Notes under the pieces: generated by a model
Told to the model about the DNA's origin: nothing
What the model saw: the letters and a program-made list of their open reading frames with translations, nothing else
The model's database searches: none
Part shown: positions 1 to 5,989 of the stretch, piece by piece
Layout of the letters: each line of letters opens with the position of its first letter
Position numbering within the stretch: the stretch's first letter is position 1
Program-made: the position numbers and the translations under genes
NCBI GenBank assembly: GCA_030596145.1
Contig: JAUVKS010000115.1
Location: 1-6,506, forward strand
Source of the DNA: Pseudomonadota bacterium
Lineage (GTDB): Bacteria > Desulfobacterota > Syntrophia > Syntrophales > JADFWA01
Reading direction: 5' to 3'
Length of the DNA: 6,506 bases

Positions 1-190
1 CACCCAAACCATGGTATCTTTCCTCGTCACCATCTCTCAGCTCAACCATTTCACGCTCTCCCGTTGATGCGCCGGACGGCACAGATGCCCTACCGATTAT
101 CCCCGAACTCAATGTCACTTCCACCTCTACAGTCGGGTTTCCCCTTGAATCCAATATCTCTCTTGAATGTACGTCAATTATTTCAGTCAT
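1..190 (-). CDS. eno: Enolase, N-terminal part (cut by window edge)
   Basis: Enolase (2-phosphoglycerate hydratase) interconverts 2-phosphoglycerate and phosphoenolpyruvate in cytosolic glycolysis and gluconeogenesis. The reverse-strand translation gives 63 residues plus one base before the window ends. It begins MTEIIDVHSREILDSRGNPT, followed by VEVEV and then VPSGASTGERE, the highly conserved N-terminal enolase segments; the Ser/Gly loop of VPSGASTGE is the mobile active-site loop. The family is usually about 420-430 residues, so only about 15% is present and the catalytic residues lie outside. The start at 190 is supported by a repeated GGAGGAGGAG Shine-Dalgarno run (193-202) four to seven bases upstream. 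It is transcribed away from the 441-1103 gene and is probably unrelated to the acyl-CoA genes. Recognition is firm from sequence. Confidence 0.95.
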   Translation of the reverse strand, partial: MTEIIDVHSREILDSRGNPTVEVEVTLSSGIIGRASVPSGASTGEREMVELRDGDEERYHGLG

Positions 191-240
191 ATCTCCTCCT
201 CCTCACTTTAAGGGTATCGCAACAAATACAACAGACTAAA

Positions 241-267
241 CTTATACTAATCTGAAGTGATTTTCAA
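241..267 (-). promoter_or_regulatory. Candidate promoter for enolase
   Basis: On the minus strand a TTGAAA box (262-267) is followed 15 bases later by TATAAG (241-246), giving a leader of roughly 45 bases before the enolase start. The boxes match the sigma-70 consensus well, but the spacer is shorter than the usual 16-18. The region is AT-rich, so a chance match is quite possible. Confidence 0.3.
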
Positions 268-355
268 GCGATTGGACAAGACACATATCTTTATGATTGA
301 AATATAAAAGTGGTTGAGATAAACTAAGTTTTGCGATTATTCAGAAGATCAGAAA

Positions 356-437
356 AGGATTCTGCTCGCATGGGCGCTGCCCTCAACCTAATTAAGCAGG
401 TTGAAAGATAAAAATCCTGCTAACAAGGAGTTATCTT
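356..437 (+). promoter_or_regulatory. Structured leader before the 441-1103 gene
   Basis: The leader can fold as a three-way junction. P1 pairs AGGATT (356-361) with AATCCT (413-418). P2 is GGGC-GCT-GCCC (372-382). P3 pairs TCAACCT (383-389) with AGGTTGA (398-404). P2 and P3 abut and could stack coaxially. Two competing pairings exist: AGCAGG (395-400) with CCTGCT (416-421), and AAGATAA (405-411) with TTATCTT (431-437). The latter puts the AAGGAG ribosome binding site (425-430) in a hairpin loop. This layout is riboswitch-like, but it matches no riboswitch class I can recall, and short stems in AT-rich DNA occur by chance. Confidence 0.3.
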
Positions 438-440
438 AAG

Positions 441-1103
441 ATGTTTGGACATGAGCAAATTACACAGCAGCCTGTCTTTTTCGTTTTAGCTGTCCTAAGC
501 TGCTTTTTTACAATCGGTTATTTCCTGGGCAAAAGAAAAAACAAAAATCTGTTTCTAACTATATTTAATGAACTGATTGACGTTATCAAACCAGAAAATC
601 AAACACACGGTATTATTGGAGGAACTTCAGACTATTATGCTGATTTCACCCTCAAAAGAGAAAATCCCCTTGCCAAGGTTGATGCAAAGGTTACACTTCT
701 TCCGAGGCACTTATGGCCTTATCTTCCCATTGCAATAATTAGAGACAAATATGACAAACTGTTAATAGCGATGCACCTGAAATACAAACTGCGCGAGGAA
801 GGTCATCTGATTGAGGACAACTACGCCAAGTCAAGGAAAGCAAAGATAGCGAACATCGATAAGTTGATCAATGCAAATGTGAAGTGGGGCGAACGCGATT
901 TCCGCATTTATTGCAAAAGCAGAAAGATGCGTGATGAATTTAAAGAATTTATAAATAACAACAGTAACCCGGGCACTATCAAACACATTACATTTATTCC
1001 CAATCAGAAAAAGTGCTTTATCTTTATGATTCCTCAAAAAGGAAAGGTGGCAAAAGATTTAGCACCAGTCTATCAGTGGATACTTTCCCTCACCGATAAA
1101 TAA
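441..1103 (+). CDS. Unrecognised membrane-anchored protein, 220 aa
   Basis: I do not recognise this family. One clear hydrophobic helix spans about residues 11-30 (PVFFVLAVLSCFFTIGYFLG), followed at once by a basic stretch KRKNKN. This predicts an N-out, C-in single-pass anchor with a cytoplasmic domain of about 190 residues. That domain is basic (many Lys/Arg) and contains TLLPRHLWPYLPIAIIRDKY at about 85-104, a charged helical stretch around 117-146 and a KWGERDFRIYCKSRKMRDEF segment at 148-167. It has a single cysteine at 158 and another at 192; no catalytic motif is evident. The start is supported by AAGGAG at 425-430, ten bases upstream. It is the only plus-strand gene here, stands alone, and is visibly more AT-rich than its neighbours, which may mean transfer or weak expression. 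Codon structure and ribosome site make it a likely real gene; its function is unknown. Confidence 0.75.
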   Translation: MFGHEQITQQPVFFVLAVLSCFFTIGYFLGKRKNKNLFLTIFNELIDVIKPENQTHGIIGGTSDYYADFTLKRENPLAKVDAKVTLLPRHLWPYLPIAIIRDKYDKLLIAMHLKYKLREEGHLIEDNYAKSRKAKIANIDKLINANVKWGERDFRIYCKSRKMRDEFKEFINNNSNPGTIKHITFIPNQKKCFIFMIPQKGKVAKDLAPVYQWILSLTDK

Positions 1104-1106
1104 GAC

Positions 1107-1145
1107 AAAAAAAGCAGATATGCAAATTTTAATCATATCTTCTGC
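1107..1145 (-). terminator. Intrinsic terminator of the ptb-buk operon
   Basis: Read on the minus strand, GCAGAAGATATG (1145-1134) pairs with CATATCTGC (1122-1114), with a three-base bulge and an 11-base AT loop. A run of seven T (1113-1107) follows directly. This is a typical rho-independent terminator about 120 bases after the butyrate kinase stop. It also lies just past the stop of the convergent plus-strand gene, but the T-run favours leftward transcription. I see nothing else in 1146-1267. Confidence 0.75.
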
Positions 1146-1267
1146 GAGACTGTTCTATCGGCAGTAAAGTTAGTGGCCATGGAGGGCATTACAATCCTGT
1201 TTTTCAATTCAGCCTGGCCTATCCTGACTTCCTAAAAAAGTGTGGGAAATTGTGATATTATTACGAC

Positions 1268-2329
1268 CTATTGATACTTCTTTACCTGCTCGTCTCCCTT
1301 CAATACTCGCAAGGCCCCCTCCGCCATTGCCGTCATTTCATCTTCACCGGGATATATGAAAAGCGGAGCAATAAAATCTACCCATTCGACAATCCAGCCG
1401 ATTAACATCCTTGAATGAGCCAACCCACCGGTCATCACAACACCATCAACCCTGCCCTTCAGCACAACAGACATGGCGCCAATGTCTTTTGCGGTCTGAT
1501 AGGCCATGGCCTGATATATTATTTTTGCTTTCTCATCGCCATCCGTTATAAGTTTTTCCACTTCCACAGCATCCGCTGTGCCCAGATATGCCGAAAGTCC
1601 ACCCTGACCAATCAGCCTGCGGTGCATCTCTTCCCTGCTGTATTTACCCGAAAAGGCAAGATCGACCAGATCTGTGGTCGGCATGCTTCCGGCCCTTTCA
1701 GGAGTGAAAGGACCTTCACTCAATCCATGCGTGCAATCAACTACCCGGCCACCCCTGTGTGCACCGATGGTTATCCCGCCACCAAGGTGAGCTACAACAA
1801 GATTGACATCCTCATACTTCTTGCCAATCTCCCTTGCGGCCCTCCTTGCAGCCGCTTTCTGATTCAAGGCATGAAAGGCGCTTTTCCGTTCAAGCTCGGG
1901 AAGCCCGGAAATTCTGGCCAGCGGTTGAAATTCATCAGTGCTCGGAGGATCTATGACAATGGCCTGTATTCCGTATTTCTTTGACATATCGAGGGCCATT
2001 GCGGGCCCCAGTGCAGACGGGTGTTTACCATATTTACCCGTGATAAGATCGTCACACATCGCTTCGTTAATCTCATAAGCCCCCGCAGGCTCCGACTTTC
2101 CCAAACCACCTCGGCCGATGATAATATCAATTTTCTTCATGTTGATATTGTTTTTGTCTATAAATTTCAGGAAATCCTTTTTCCTTCGTGGAAGCTGACC
2201 ATTCATGTCCTTATATTGAGCCAATTCCGCGCTACTGTATACAATAGTTTCTTCAGCCACTACATCCATCGCTTTAAAAAGGGCAACTTTGGTTGAAGTA
2301 GATCCGACGTTAATAACCAGTATATTCAT
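1268..2329 (-). CDS. buk: Butyrate kinase
   Basis: Butyrate kinase transfers phosphate from butyryl-phosphate (or a branched short-chain acyl-phosphate) to ADP, giving ATP and the free acid in the cytosol. The 353-residue length is normal for the family. It has the ASKHA fold marks of acetate/butyrate kinases: the phosphate-1 loop ILVINVGSTSTK (residues 3-14), the VVAHLGGGITIGAH segment (178-191) matching the second acetate-kinase signature, SEGPFTPERAGSMPT (204-218), and the adenosine-side MTGGLAHS (299-306). Acetate kinase is about 400 residues, so the length and the PFTPERAGSMPT segment favour Buk. It is the last gene of a three-gene operon. Its ATG follows the TAA of the upstream ptb gene with no gap, and its ribosome site (GGGGGTGAG) lies inside the end of that gene, implying translational coupling. 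The stop is TAG. The actual acyl substrate cannot be told from sequence. Confidence 0.93.
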   Translation of the reverse strand: MNILVINVGSTSTKVALFKAMDVVAEETIVYSSAELAQYKDMNGQLPRRKKDFLKFIDKNNINMKKIDIIIGRGGLGKSEPAGAYEINEAMCDDLITGKYGKHPSALGPAMALDMSKKYGIQAIVIDPPSTDEFQPLARISGLPELERKSAFHALNQKAAARRAAREIGKKYEDVNLVVAHLGGGITIGAHRGGRVVDCTHGLSEGPFTPERAGSMPTTDLVDLAFSGKYSREEMHRRLIGQGGLSAYLGTADAVEVEKLITDGDEKAKIIYQAMAYQTAKDIGAMSVVLKGRVDGVVMTGGLAHSRMLIGWIVEWVDFIAPLFIYPGEDEMTAMAEGALRVLKGDEQVKKYQ

Positions 2330-3238
2330 TTACTCACCCCCGTTGCACAGCAGGATAGCTATGGCAATCTCTACCAGCTTGTTGTCATTTGAAACAAAGG
2401 GTAAGTCCAGAATAACAGGGCTACTGGTCCCCATTAAAACACCTGCCATAGGCATCTTGCCGATAAAAACAAGCAACTGACTAAAAGAATATCCCGCCTC
2501 GATATCGGGAGTCAGGTAGATATCCACATTGCCGGTAACAACGCTGCTGACACCTTTTCTTGCTGCCGCCTCCTGGCTCATCGCACAGTCAATATCCAGA
2601 GGCCCTTCAATGGTAACATCACCAAACTGTCCCCTTTCAGACATCTTGGAAAAAATCGCCGCGTCAAGGGTCGAAGGGATCGCTGGGTTAACCTGCTCAA
2701 TCGCGGATAGGGCCGCAATCTTTGGCGACCCGATTCCCAGGACACTCGCCAGCCTGATAGCATTTTCTGTAATCGATTGCTTTTCAGCGAGAGTTGGTAA
2801 ATTATTGATATAGGAATCAGTTACCATCATTAATTTTTCCTTTGTGAGCATCTCGAATACGGATACAAAACTTGCAAGATTGCTTTGTAAAAGACCTTTT
2901 TCCCTGTCCAGGATTGAATCAATAAAAAGTTGATGATCAATGTTTCCCTGCATCAAAATATCCGCCCTCTTTTCCGTGATCATGCTGATGGCCCTGGAAA
3001 CTGATTTCTGATGGTCAGTTTCATCAATTATCTCACAATTCCCTGACAAAACAGGATTCACCTTTAATAATTCTTCAATTACTTTCCCATCACCAACAAA
3101 TATTGGAAATATGAGATCGGAATCTACCGCATCTGATATTACTCTTATGATTCGCTCATTCGTAGCGGGAGCCAGTACTAATCTTCTTCTCCCTCGCTTC
3201 TGTGCGCTGGCCACGATTTCTGCAAAATTAACCATCAT
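2330..3238 (-). CDS. ptb: Phosphate butyryltransferase-like protein (Leu-Pro at catalytic Ser-Arg site)
   Basis: A member of the phosphate acetyl/butyryltransferase family, which exchanges CoA and phosphate on short acyl groups. Its 302 residues match the usual Ptb length. It keeps the Ptb block AIEQVNPAIPSTLDA (179-193), EGPLDID (211-217), the AAARKG stretch (225-229 region) and PDIEAG (244-249). By eye, however, it departs elsewhere. The GN-x3-K motif after PDIEAG reads YSFSQ (Tyr250, Gln254). The C-terminal SRSD motif, holding the Ser-Arg that lines the active site in Pta (Ser309/Arg310 in the Methanosarcina enzyme), reads LPFV (Leu279-Pro280). The usual TG-x2-LSH loop near 115-124 is also absent. 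It may therefore be inactive alone or work with the adjacent paralogue. The first of two adjacent ATGs (3238) sits 13 bases after an AAGGAG located within the end of the upstream gene; the second ATG at 3235 is possible. Family assignment is sure, activity uncertain. Confidence 0.88.
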   Translation of the reverse strand: MMVNFAEIVASAQKRGRRRLVLAPATNERIIRVISDAVDSDLIFPIFVGDGKVIEELLKVNPVLSGNCEIIDETDHQKSVSRAISMITEKRADILMQGNIDHQLFIDSILDREKGLLQSNLASFVSVFEMLTKEKLMMVTDSYINNLPTLAEKQSITENAIRLASVLGIGSPKIAALSAIEQVNPAIPSTLDAAIFSKMSERGQFGDVTIEGPLDIDCAMSQEAAARKGVSSVVTGNVDIYLTPDIEAGYSFSQLLVFIGKMPMAGVLMGTSSPVILDLPFVSNDNKLVEIAIAILLCNGGE

Positions 3239-3243
3239 TCTAA

Positions 3244-4161
3244 CTACACCACTCCTTTTATTCTGTCCGCCACAACAACGCCCATGGCTATCTCACCCAT
3301 GATCGAATCACTGAAATCGGAGCGCGAAGGAACAATTACCGGACCTTTAGAACTGACGATCACCGATCGTCTGGTCACATCCAGGAAAAAGTCCAGCTTA
3401 ACCAGTATATTACCCGTATCAAGGTTGGGAACAAGTAGAATTTCGGGCAGGCTTGTAATGTCTATATCTTCGTATCTCGCAAGTCGTCCCTTTTGACCCA
3501 GAAAAATATCGGAGAAGGATGTAGCGGGGGTAATTTCACATTCTCCCAGATCACCTGAATCAGCCGCTTTTTTTAATAACTCCGCATCCCGATAAGAATC
3601 AACACTACCGCCTATCTTCCTCTGTCCGGAAAGGATGGAGACCCTCGGTCTCGGATAACCCAACAGATGGAACAGGAATACCGCATTTTTAATTACTTCC
3701 GCTTTGGCATTCCAGTCAGGGTTTATATTCACACCGGTGTCGGTAAAGGCAATAAGACGATTGAGCTCCGGAATCTCCCAGAACGATATAACACTTATAG
3801 TTTTCCCGGTACCGACCTTCGATTCCTCTTTTATTATCGAACGATAAATGTAAGAAGTAGGAATCTGCCCCTTGCTTTCCATGTCCACCTCTCCAGCAAA
3901 AAGCATGCTGGTACCGAGATTGGCAATGGCCTGTCGATTCACCTCGAAGATCTTTTCAACATTACTGATGTCAAATTCCACTTCATCCGCTACCCGCTCC
4001 ATCTTTTCTCTGTTACCGATGAGAACAGGTTCGATATAACCATTTTGCCAGCTTTGTTTTACCGCCAGCATGAACTCGTCATCCTCAGGAGCAAGAACGG
4101 CCAGTTTTTTTGGGCCTTTTTCTTTCGCCAATCTGTTAACATCATTCAACGTTCTGATCAT
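3244..4161 (-). CDS. Second phosphate acyltransferase (Ptb/Pta-like) paralogue
   Basis: First gene of the operon, 305 residues, in the phosphate acetyl/butyryltransferase family (acyl-CoA plus phosphate to acyl-phosphate plus CoA). Retained family features are KGQIPT (97-102), VGTGKT (116-121), the TDTGVNINPD block (140-149), PNLDTGNILVK (245-255, with Asn251 and Lys255) and PSRSD (278-282, with Ser279-Arg280 at the expected catalytic position). Missing are the Ptb block A-x-E-x-VNP-x2-P-x-T-x-DA, replaced by SGQRKIGGSVDSYRDAE (178-194), and the GPL-x2-D-x-A segment, replaced by EITPATSFSDIF (209-220). The losses are complementary to those of the next gene. The start is set by AGGAGG five bases before the ATG. 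It ends with TAG five bases before the next start. Similarity to Ptb is clear; it could be the catalytic half of a two-subunit enzyme, or act on a different acyl group. Confidence 0.82.
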   Translation of the reverse strand: MIRTLNDVNRLAKEKGPKKLAVLAPEDDEFMLAVKQSWQNGYIEPVLIGNREKMERVADEVEFDISNVEKIFEVNRQAIANLGTSMLFAGEVDMESKGQIPTSYIYRSIIKEESKVGTGKTISVISFWEIPELNRLIAFTDTGVNINPDWNAKAEVIKNAVFLFHLLGYPRPRVSILSGQRKIGGSVDSYRDAELLKKAADSGDLGECEITPATSFSDIFLGQKGRLARYEDIDITSLPEILLVPNLDTGNILVKLDFFLDVTRRSVIVSSKGPVIVPSRSDFSDSIMGEIAMGVVVADRIKGVV

Positions 4162-4245
4162 TGGATCCTCCTCTCAATGATTTTCCCGTTGCCGGAAATT
4201 TGATAATCTCGTCGAATTCACCCTCCCTTGCTGAGAGGTAACTAC

Positions 4246-4285
4246 TGTTTGGCATGCATGTATTTGTTTGGCATGCCAAACAAAT
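4246..4285. promoter_or_regulatory. 24-base palindromic operator plus half-site
   Basis: Positions 4262-4285 form a perfect 24-base palindrome, ATTTGTTTGGCA followed by its exact reverse complement. The half-site TGTTTGGCATGC recurs exactly at 4246-4257, 19 bases (about two helical turns) from its copy at 4265. The site begins about 100 bases upstream of the first operon gene and lies just downstream of a TTGACA box read leftward. This is the placement expected for a dimeric repressor (TetR or GntR type are common for acyl-CoA genes). The regulator is not in the window and I do not recognise the motif. Confidence 0.65.
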
Positions 4286-4293
4286 CTTGTCAA
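4265..4293 (-). promoter_or_regulatory. Candidate promoter of the ptb-ptb-buk operon
   Basis: A perfect -35 hexamer TTGACA occupies 4288-4293 on the minus strand. At a 17-base spacer the -10 position (4265-4270) reads CAAACA, a poor match, and it lies inside the palindrome. If used, the operator fills the spacer and -10, which would block polymerase when bound. The weak -10 leaves this uncertain. Confidence 0.4.
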
Positions 4294-4370
4294 GTATGTT
4301 TTCTGTGGAATAATGAAAAGTTTTGCAGGTGATTTTAAGTGGGGGTTGTAATATTTTTCATACAAGAAAG

Positions 4371-4405
4371 CTGTCCGGGAACCGGTTTGTCCAGCTTCCG
4401 GACAG
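4371..4405 (-). terminator. Possible terminator after the acyl-CoA dehydrogenase
   Basis: CTGTCCGG (4371-4378) pairs perfectly with CCGGACAG (4398-4405), with a loop of about 19 bases that can add a G-U and an A-U pair. On the minus strand it is followed by CTTTCTTGT, a broken T-run, about 60 bases beyond the dehydrogenase stop. It would separate that gene from the ptb operon. The rest of the 304-base gap 4162-4465 holds the operator region and no gene that I can support. Confidence 0.5.
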
Positions 4406-4465
4406 TTTCCCTGGTGAAGTCGTAAACTATACGATCGCTGATGATCGCGATGAAAATATTACAGA

Positions 4466-5635
4466 TTATCCCAAGCTGCGCAGGATATCTCTTGCAATGA
4501 TTAACCTCTGTATCTCGTTGGTTCCTTCGTAGATGGATGCTACGCGAGTATCTCTGGTATAACGCTCTACCGGATATTCATCAGAATAACCGTATCCCCC
4601 CAGCATCTGAACAGCGTTGCGACACGCCTTTTCGGCAGCCTCCGTCGCGAAGTACTTCGCCATGGATGACTCTCTGGCAAAAAAGTCGGTGTTTTCCTTT
4701 TGATATGCCGCTCTCATAAGAAGGAGTCTTGCCGCTTCAAGCTCTGTATAGCTTTCCGCGATCATCCACTGAATGGCCTGAAAGTTCGTGATGGGCTGGT
4801 TGAACTGGATTCTCTCTTTTGCGTATTTTGTGGCATATTCAATGGCAGCAAGGCCGATTCCAAGGGCCATTGATCCTATACCGATACGTCCACCTGTAAG
4901 TTCCGCCACCGCTACCCTGAATCCATCATTGAGCTTTCCCATAAGGCGGTCTTCAGGAAAACGACAGTTGTCGAATATCAGCTCATTTGTTGAAGACGCA
5001 TGCTGACCCATCTTGTGTTCGGCCCTTCCCACGCTGAGGCCCGGGTCGATCTGCTCTAAGATGAAGGTGCTTATGCCCCTGCCTTTTTTGGCCTCCTTGT
5101 CAGTTACCGCCCACATAACGTAGCAACCGGCAATTTCAGCGCTTGATATGAATATTTTATTGCCGTTTATAACCCACTCGTCTCCATCCAAAACTGCCAT
5201 TGTACGCATATCGGAGGGATCCGATCCGGCAGAGGTTTCAGTGAGCGCAAAGCTTCCCGCGGAATATTCGCCTGAGCATATCTTAGGTATGTAGAACTTC
5301 TTTTGTTCCTCCGTTCCCACAGCCTGGATGACCTCAGCCACCATGTTGCTCACCGACATGGTTACCGCCGTGGAAGCGCAGGCCCTGCCGATTTCCGTCA
5401 TCGCCACGCTGAAAGAAATGACACCTGCCTCGGAACCACCAAATTCAGCTTCAATGTTAATACCCATAAGACCAAGTTCAGCAAGTTTTTTCAGGTTCTT
5501 GAGAAAGATCTCTTTATTTTCCTCTTTGTATGGATCCTGGTCAAGTTGAGCAGCCACAGGCTCAAGTTCGTTCTGCGCGAAATTCCTTGCCGTATCCTGT
5601 ATCAGTTTTTGTGTTTCTGTAAGGTTTAAATTCAT
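4466..5635 (-). CDS. Acyl-CoA dehydrogenase
   Basis: An FAD-dependent acyl-CoA dehydrogenase that forms the 2,3-enoyl-CoA and passes electrons to electron-transfer flavoprotein; cytosolic. Its 389 residues are typical of the short-chain type. The N-terminal helical domain is about 1-115. The FAD-contacting segment FALTETSAGSD is at 129-139, the beta domain runs to about 230, RIQFNQPITNFQ is at 275-286, and the second family signature QMLGGYGYSDEYPVERYTRD is at 343-362. The catalytic base is expected to be Glu370 in IYEGTNEIQR, the position used by butyryl-CoA and medium-chain enzymes. The PSD after AGSD differs slightly from the usual small residue there and recalls glutaryl-CoA dehydrogenases, but I see no counterpart of their substrate-binding Arg, so a mono-acyl substrate is more likely. 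The start is supported by AAGGAGAGGAG just upstream. Its neighbours suggest butyryl- or related acyl-CoA; the exact substrate is open. Confidence 0.95.
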   Translation of the reverse strand: MNLNLTETQKLIQDTARNFAQNELEPVAAQLDQDPYKEENKEIFLKNLKKLAELGLMGINIEAEFGGSEAGVISFSVAMTEIGRACASTAVTMSVSNMVAEVIQAVGTEEQKKFYIPKICSGEYSAGSFALTETSAGSDPSDMRTMAVLDGDEWVINGNKIFISSAEIAGCYVMWAVTDKEAKKGRGISTFILEQIDPGLSVGRAEHKMGQHASSTNELIFDNCRFPEDRLMGKLNDGFRVAVAELTGGRIGIGSMALGIGLAAIEYATKYAKERIQFNQPITNFQAIQWMIAESYTELEAARLLLMRAAYQKENTDFFARESSMAKYFATEAAEKACRNAVQMLGGYGYSDEYPVERYTRDTRVASIYEGTNEIQRLIIARDILRSLG

Positions 5636-5670
5636 CTTCTCCTCTCCTTCATTAATTGATTTTCTATTTA

Positions 5671-5698
5671 ATTAAAATTCAACATAAGCCGCCTTCAA
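5671..5698 (-). promoter_or_regulatory. Candidate promoter for the acyl-CoA dehydrogenase
   Basis: On the minus strand TTGAAG (5693-5698) is followed after 16 bases by TTTAAT (5671-5676), which differs from the -10 consensus at one position. This would give a short leader of about 30 bases. It fits the separate transcription unit implied by the terminator at 5920-5963, but it lies in AT-rich DNA. Confidence 0.35.
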
Positions 5699-5744
5699 CA
5701 CTTTATCTTGAGAGCTTTGAATTTTGCCATAAATACACTAAATG

Positions 5745-5813
5745 GTCATTCCCGTGCAAACGGGAATCCAGTATTTTCAACTCTTTTTAGATTCCCACTT
5801 TCGTGGGAATGAC
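5745..5813. repeat. Paired ATTCCC-N8-GGGAAT repeats (dRS3/NIME-like element)
   Basis: Two 20-base hairpins share the form ATTCCC-N8-GGGAAT. The first is at 5748-5767 (stem ATTCCCGT/ACGGGAAT, loop GCAA) and the second at 5791-5810 (stem ATTCCCAC/GTGGGAAT, loop TTTC). The outer flanks GTCATTCCC (5745-5753) and GGGAATGAC (5805-5813) are inverted copies, so the whole 69-base unit has terminal inverted repeats. The pattern equals the dRS3 repeat consensus known from Neisseria intergenic elements; similar repeats occur in many other bacteria. It is probably a dispersed non-coding element in the host genome. Confidence 0.75.
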
Positions 5814-5856
5814 AGAAAAGGTTTGTTATTCAAAGTTCTCATCTTGACTTGTAAAA

Positions 5857-5905
5857 CTTTTAGCCATTCATCGACGGCGGCTAACAGACGGTGAATAGCT
5901 AAAAG
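5857..5905. repeat. Imperfect long hairpin
   Basis: CTTTTAGC (5857-5864) pairs with GCTAAAAG (5898-5905). After one mismatch ATTCA (5866-5870) pairs with TGAAT (5892-5896), and about three more pairs follow inside. On the minus strand it is followed by TTTTAC, so it could be a backup terminator for the upstream CoA-transferase gene. Equally it could be a remnant of a small mobile element. Apart from this hairpin, the repeat pair, the terminator and the promoter candidate, the gap 5636-5989 shows no gene. Confidence 0.5.
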
Positions 5906-5919
5906 CTGCCCAAAAATGA

Positions 5920-5963
5920 GGGTTAAAGAGTAGGGTTTATATATATCCCCCGCTCTTTAACCC
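5920..5963 (-). terminator. Terminator after the CoA-transferase gene
   Basis: GGGTTAAAGAG (5920-5930) and CTCTTTAACCC (5953-5963) are perfect 11-base inverted repeats, with a further GGG/CCC inner pairing around a TATATATA loop. On the minus strand the stem is followed by TCATTTTT. It sits about 27 bases after the CoA-transferase stop. A second small palindrome, TGTCAA-TTT-TTGACA (5965-5979), lies between. Confidence 0.75.
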
Positions 5964-5989
5964 CTGTCAATTTTTGACACTTCCTACAT

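Noticed and set aside
64..255. Plus-strand 63-codon open frame over the enolase start
   Set aside because: It is antisense to the conserved enolase N-terminus and its translation has no recognisable features.
272..340. Possible plus-strand promoter boxes (TTGGAC at 272, TTGAGA at 314) for the 441 gene
   Set aside because: Neither has a well-matched -10 hexamer at an acceptable spacing, so I could not choose one.
1415..1984. Long plus-strand open frame (189 codons) opposite butyrate kinase
   Set aside because: It lies wholly antisense to a confidently recognised gene, its translation is low-complexity shadow sequence with no family resemblance, and there is no good ribosome site.
3667..4203. 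Plus-strand open frame (178 codons) opposite the first Ptb-like gene
   Set aside because: It is antisense to a recognised gene and runs into its promoter region; no motif and no ribosome binding site support it.
4174..4365. Minus-strand 63-codon open frame covering the palindrome
   Set aside because: It spans the operator and promoter-like sequences, lacks a ribosome site, and its translation resembles no protein; better read as regulatory DNA.
5745..5813. CRISPR-like reading of the repeated ATTCCC units
   Set aside because: There are only two units, in hairpin form and inverted as a pair, with a short gap between; no array of direct repeats and no cas genes.
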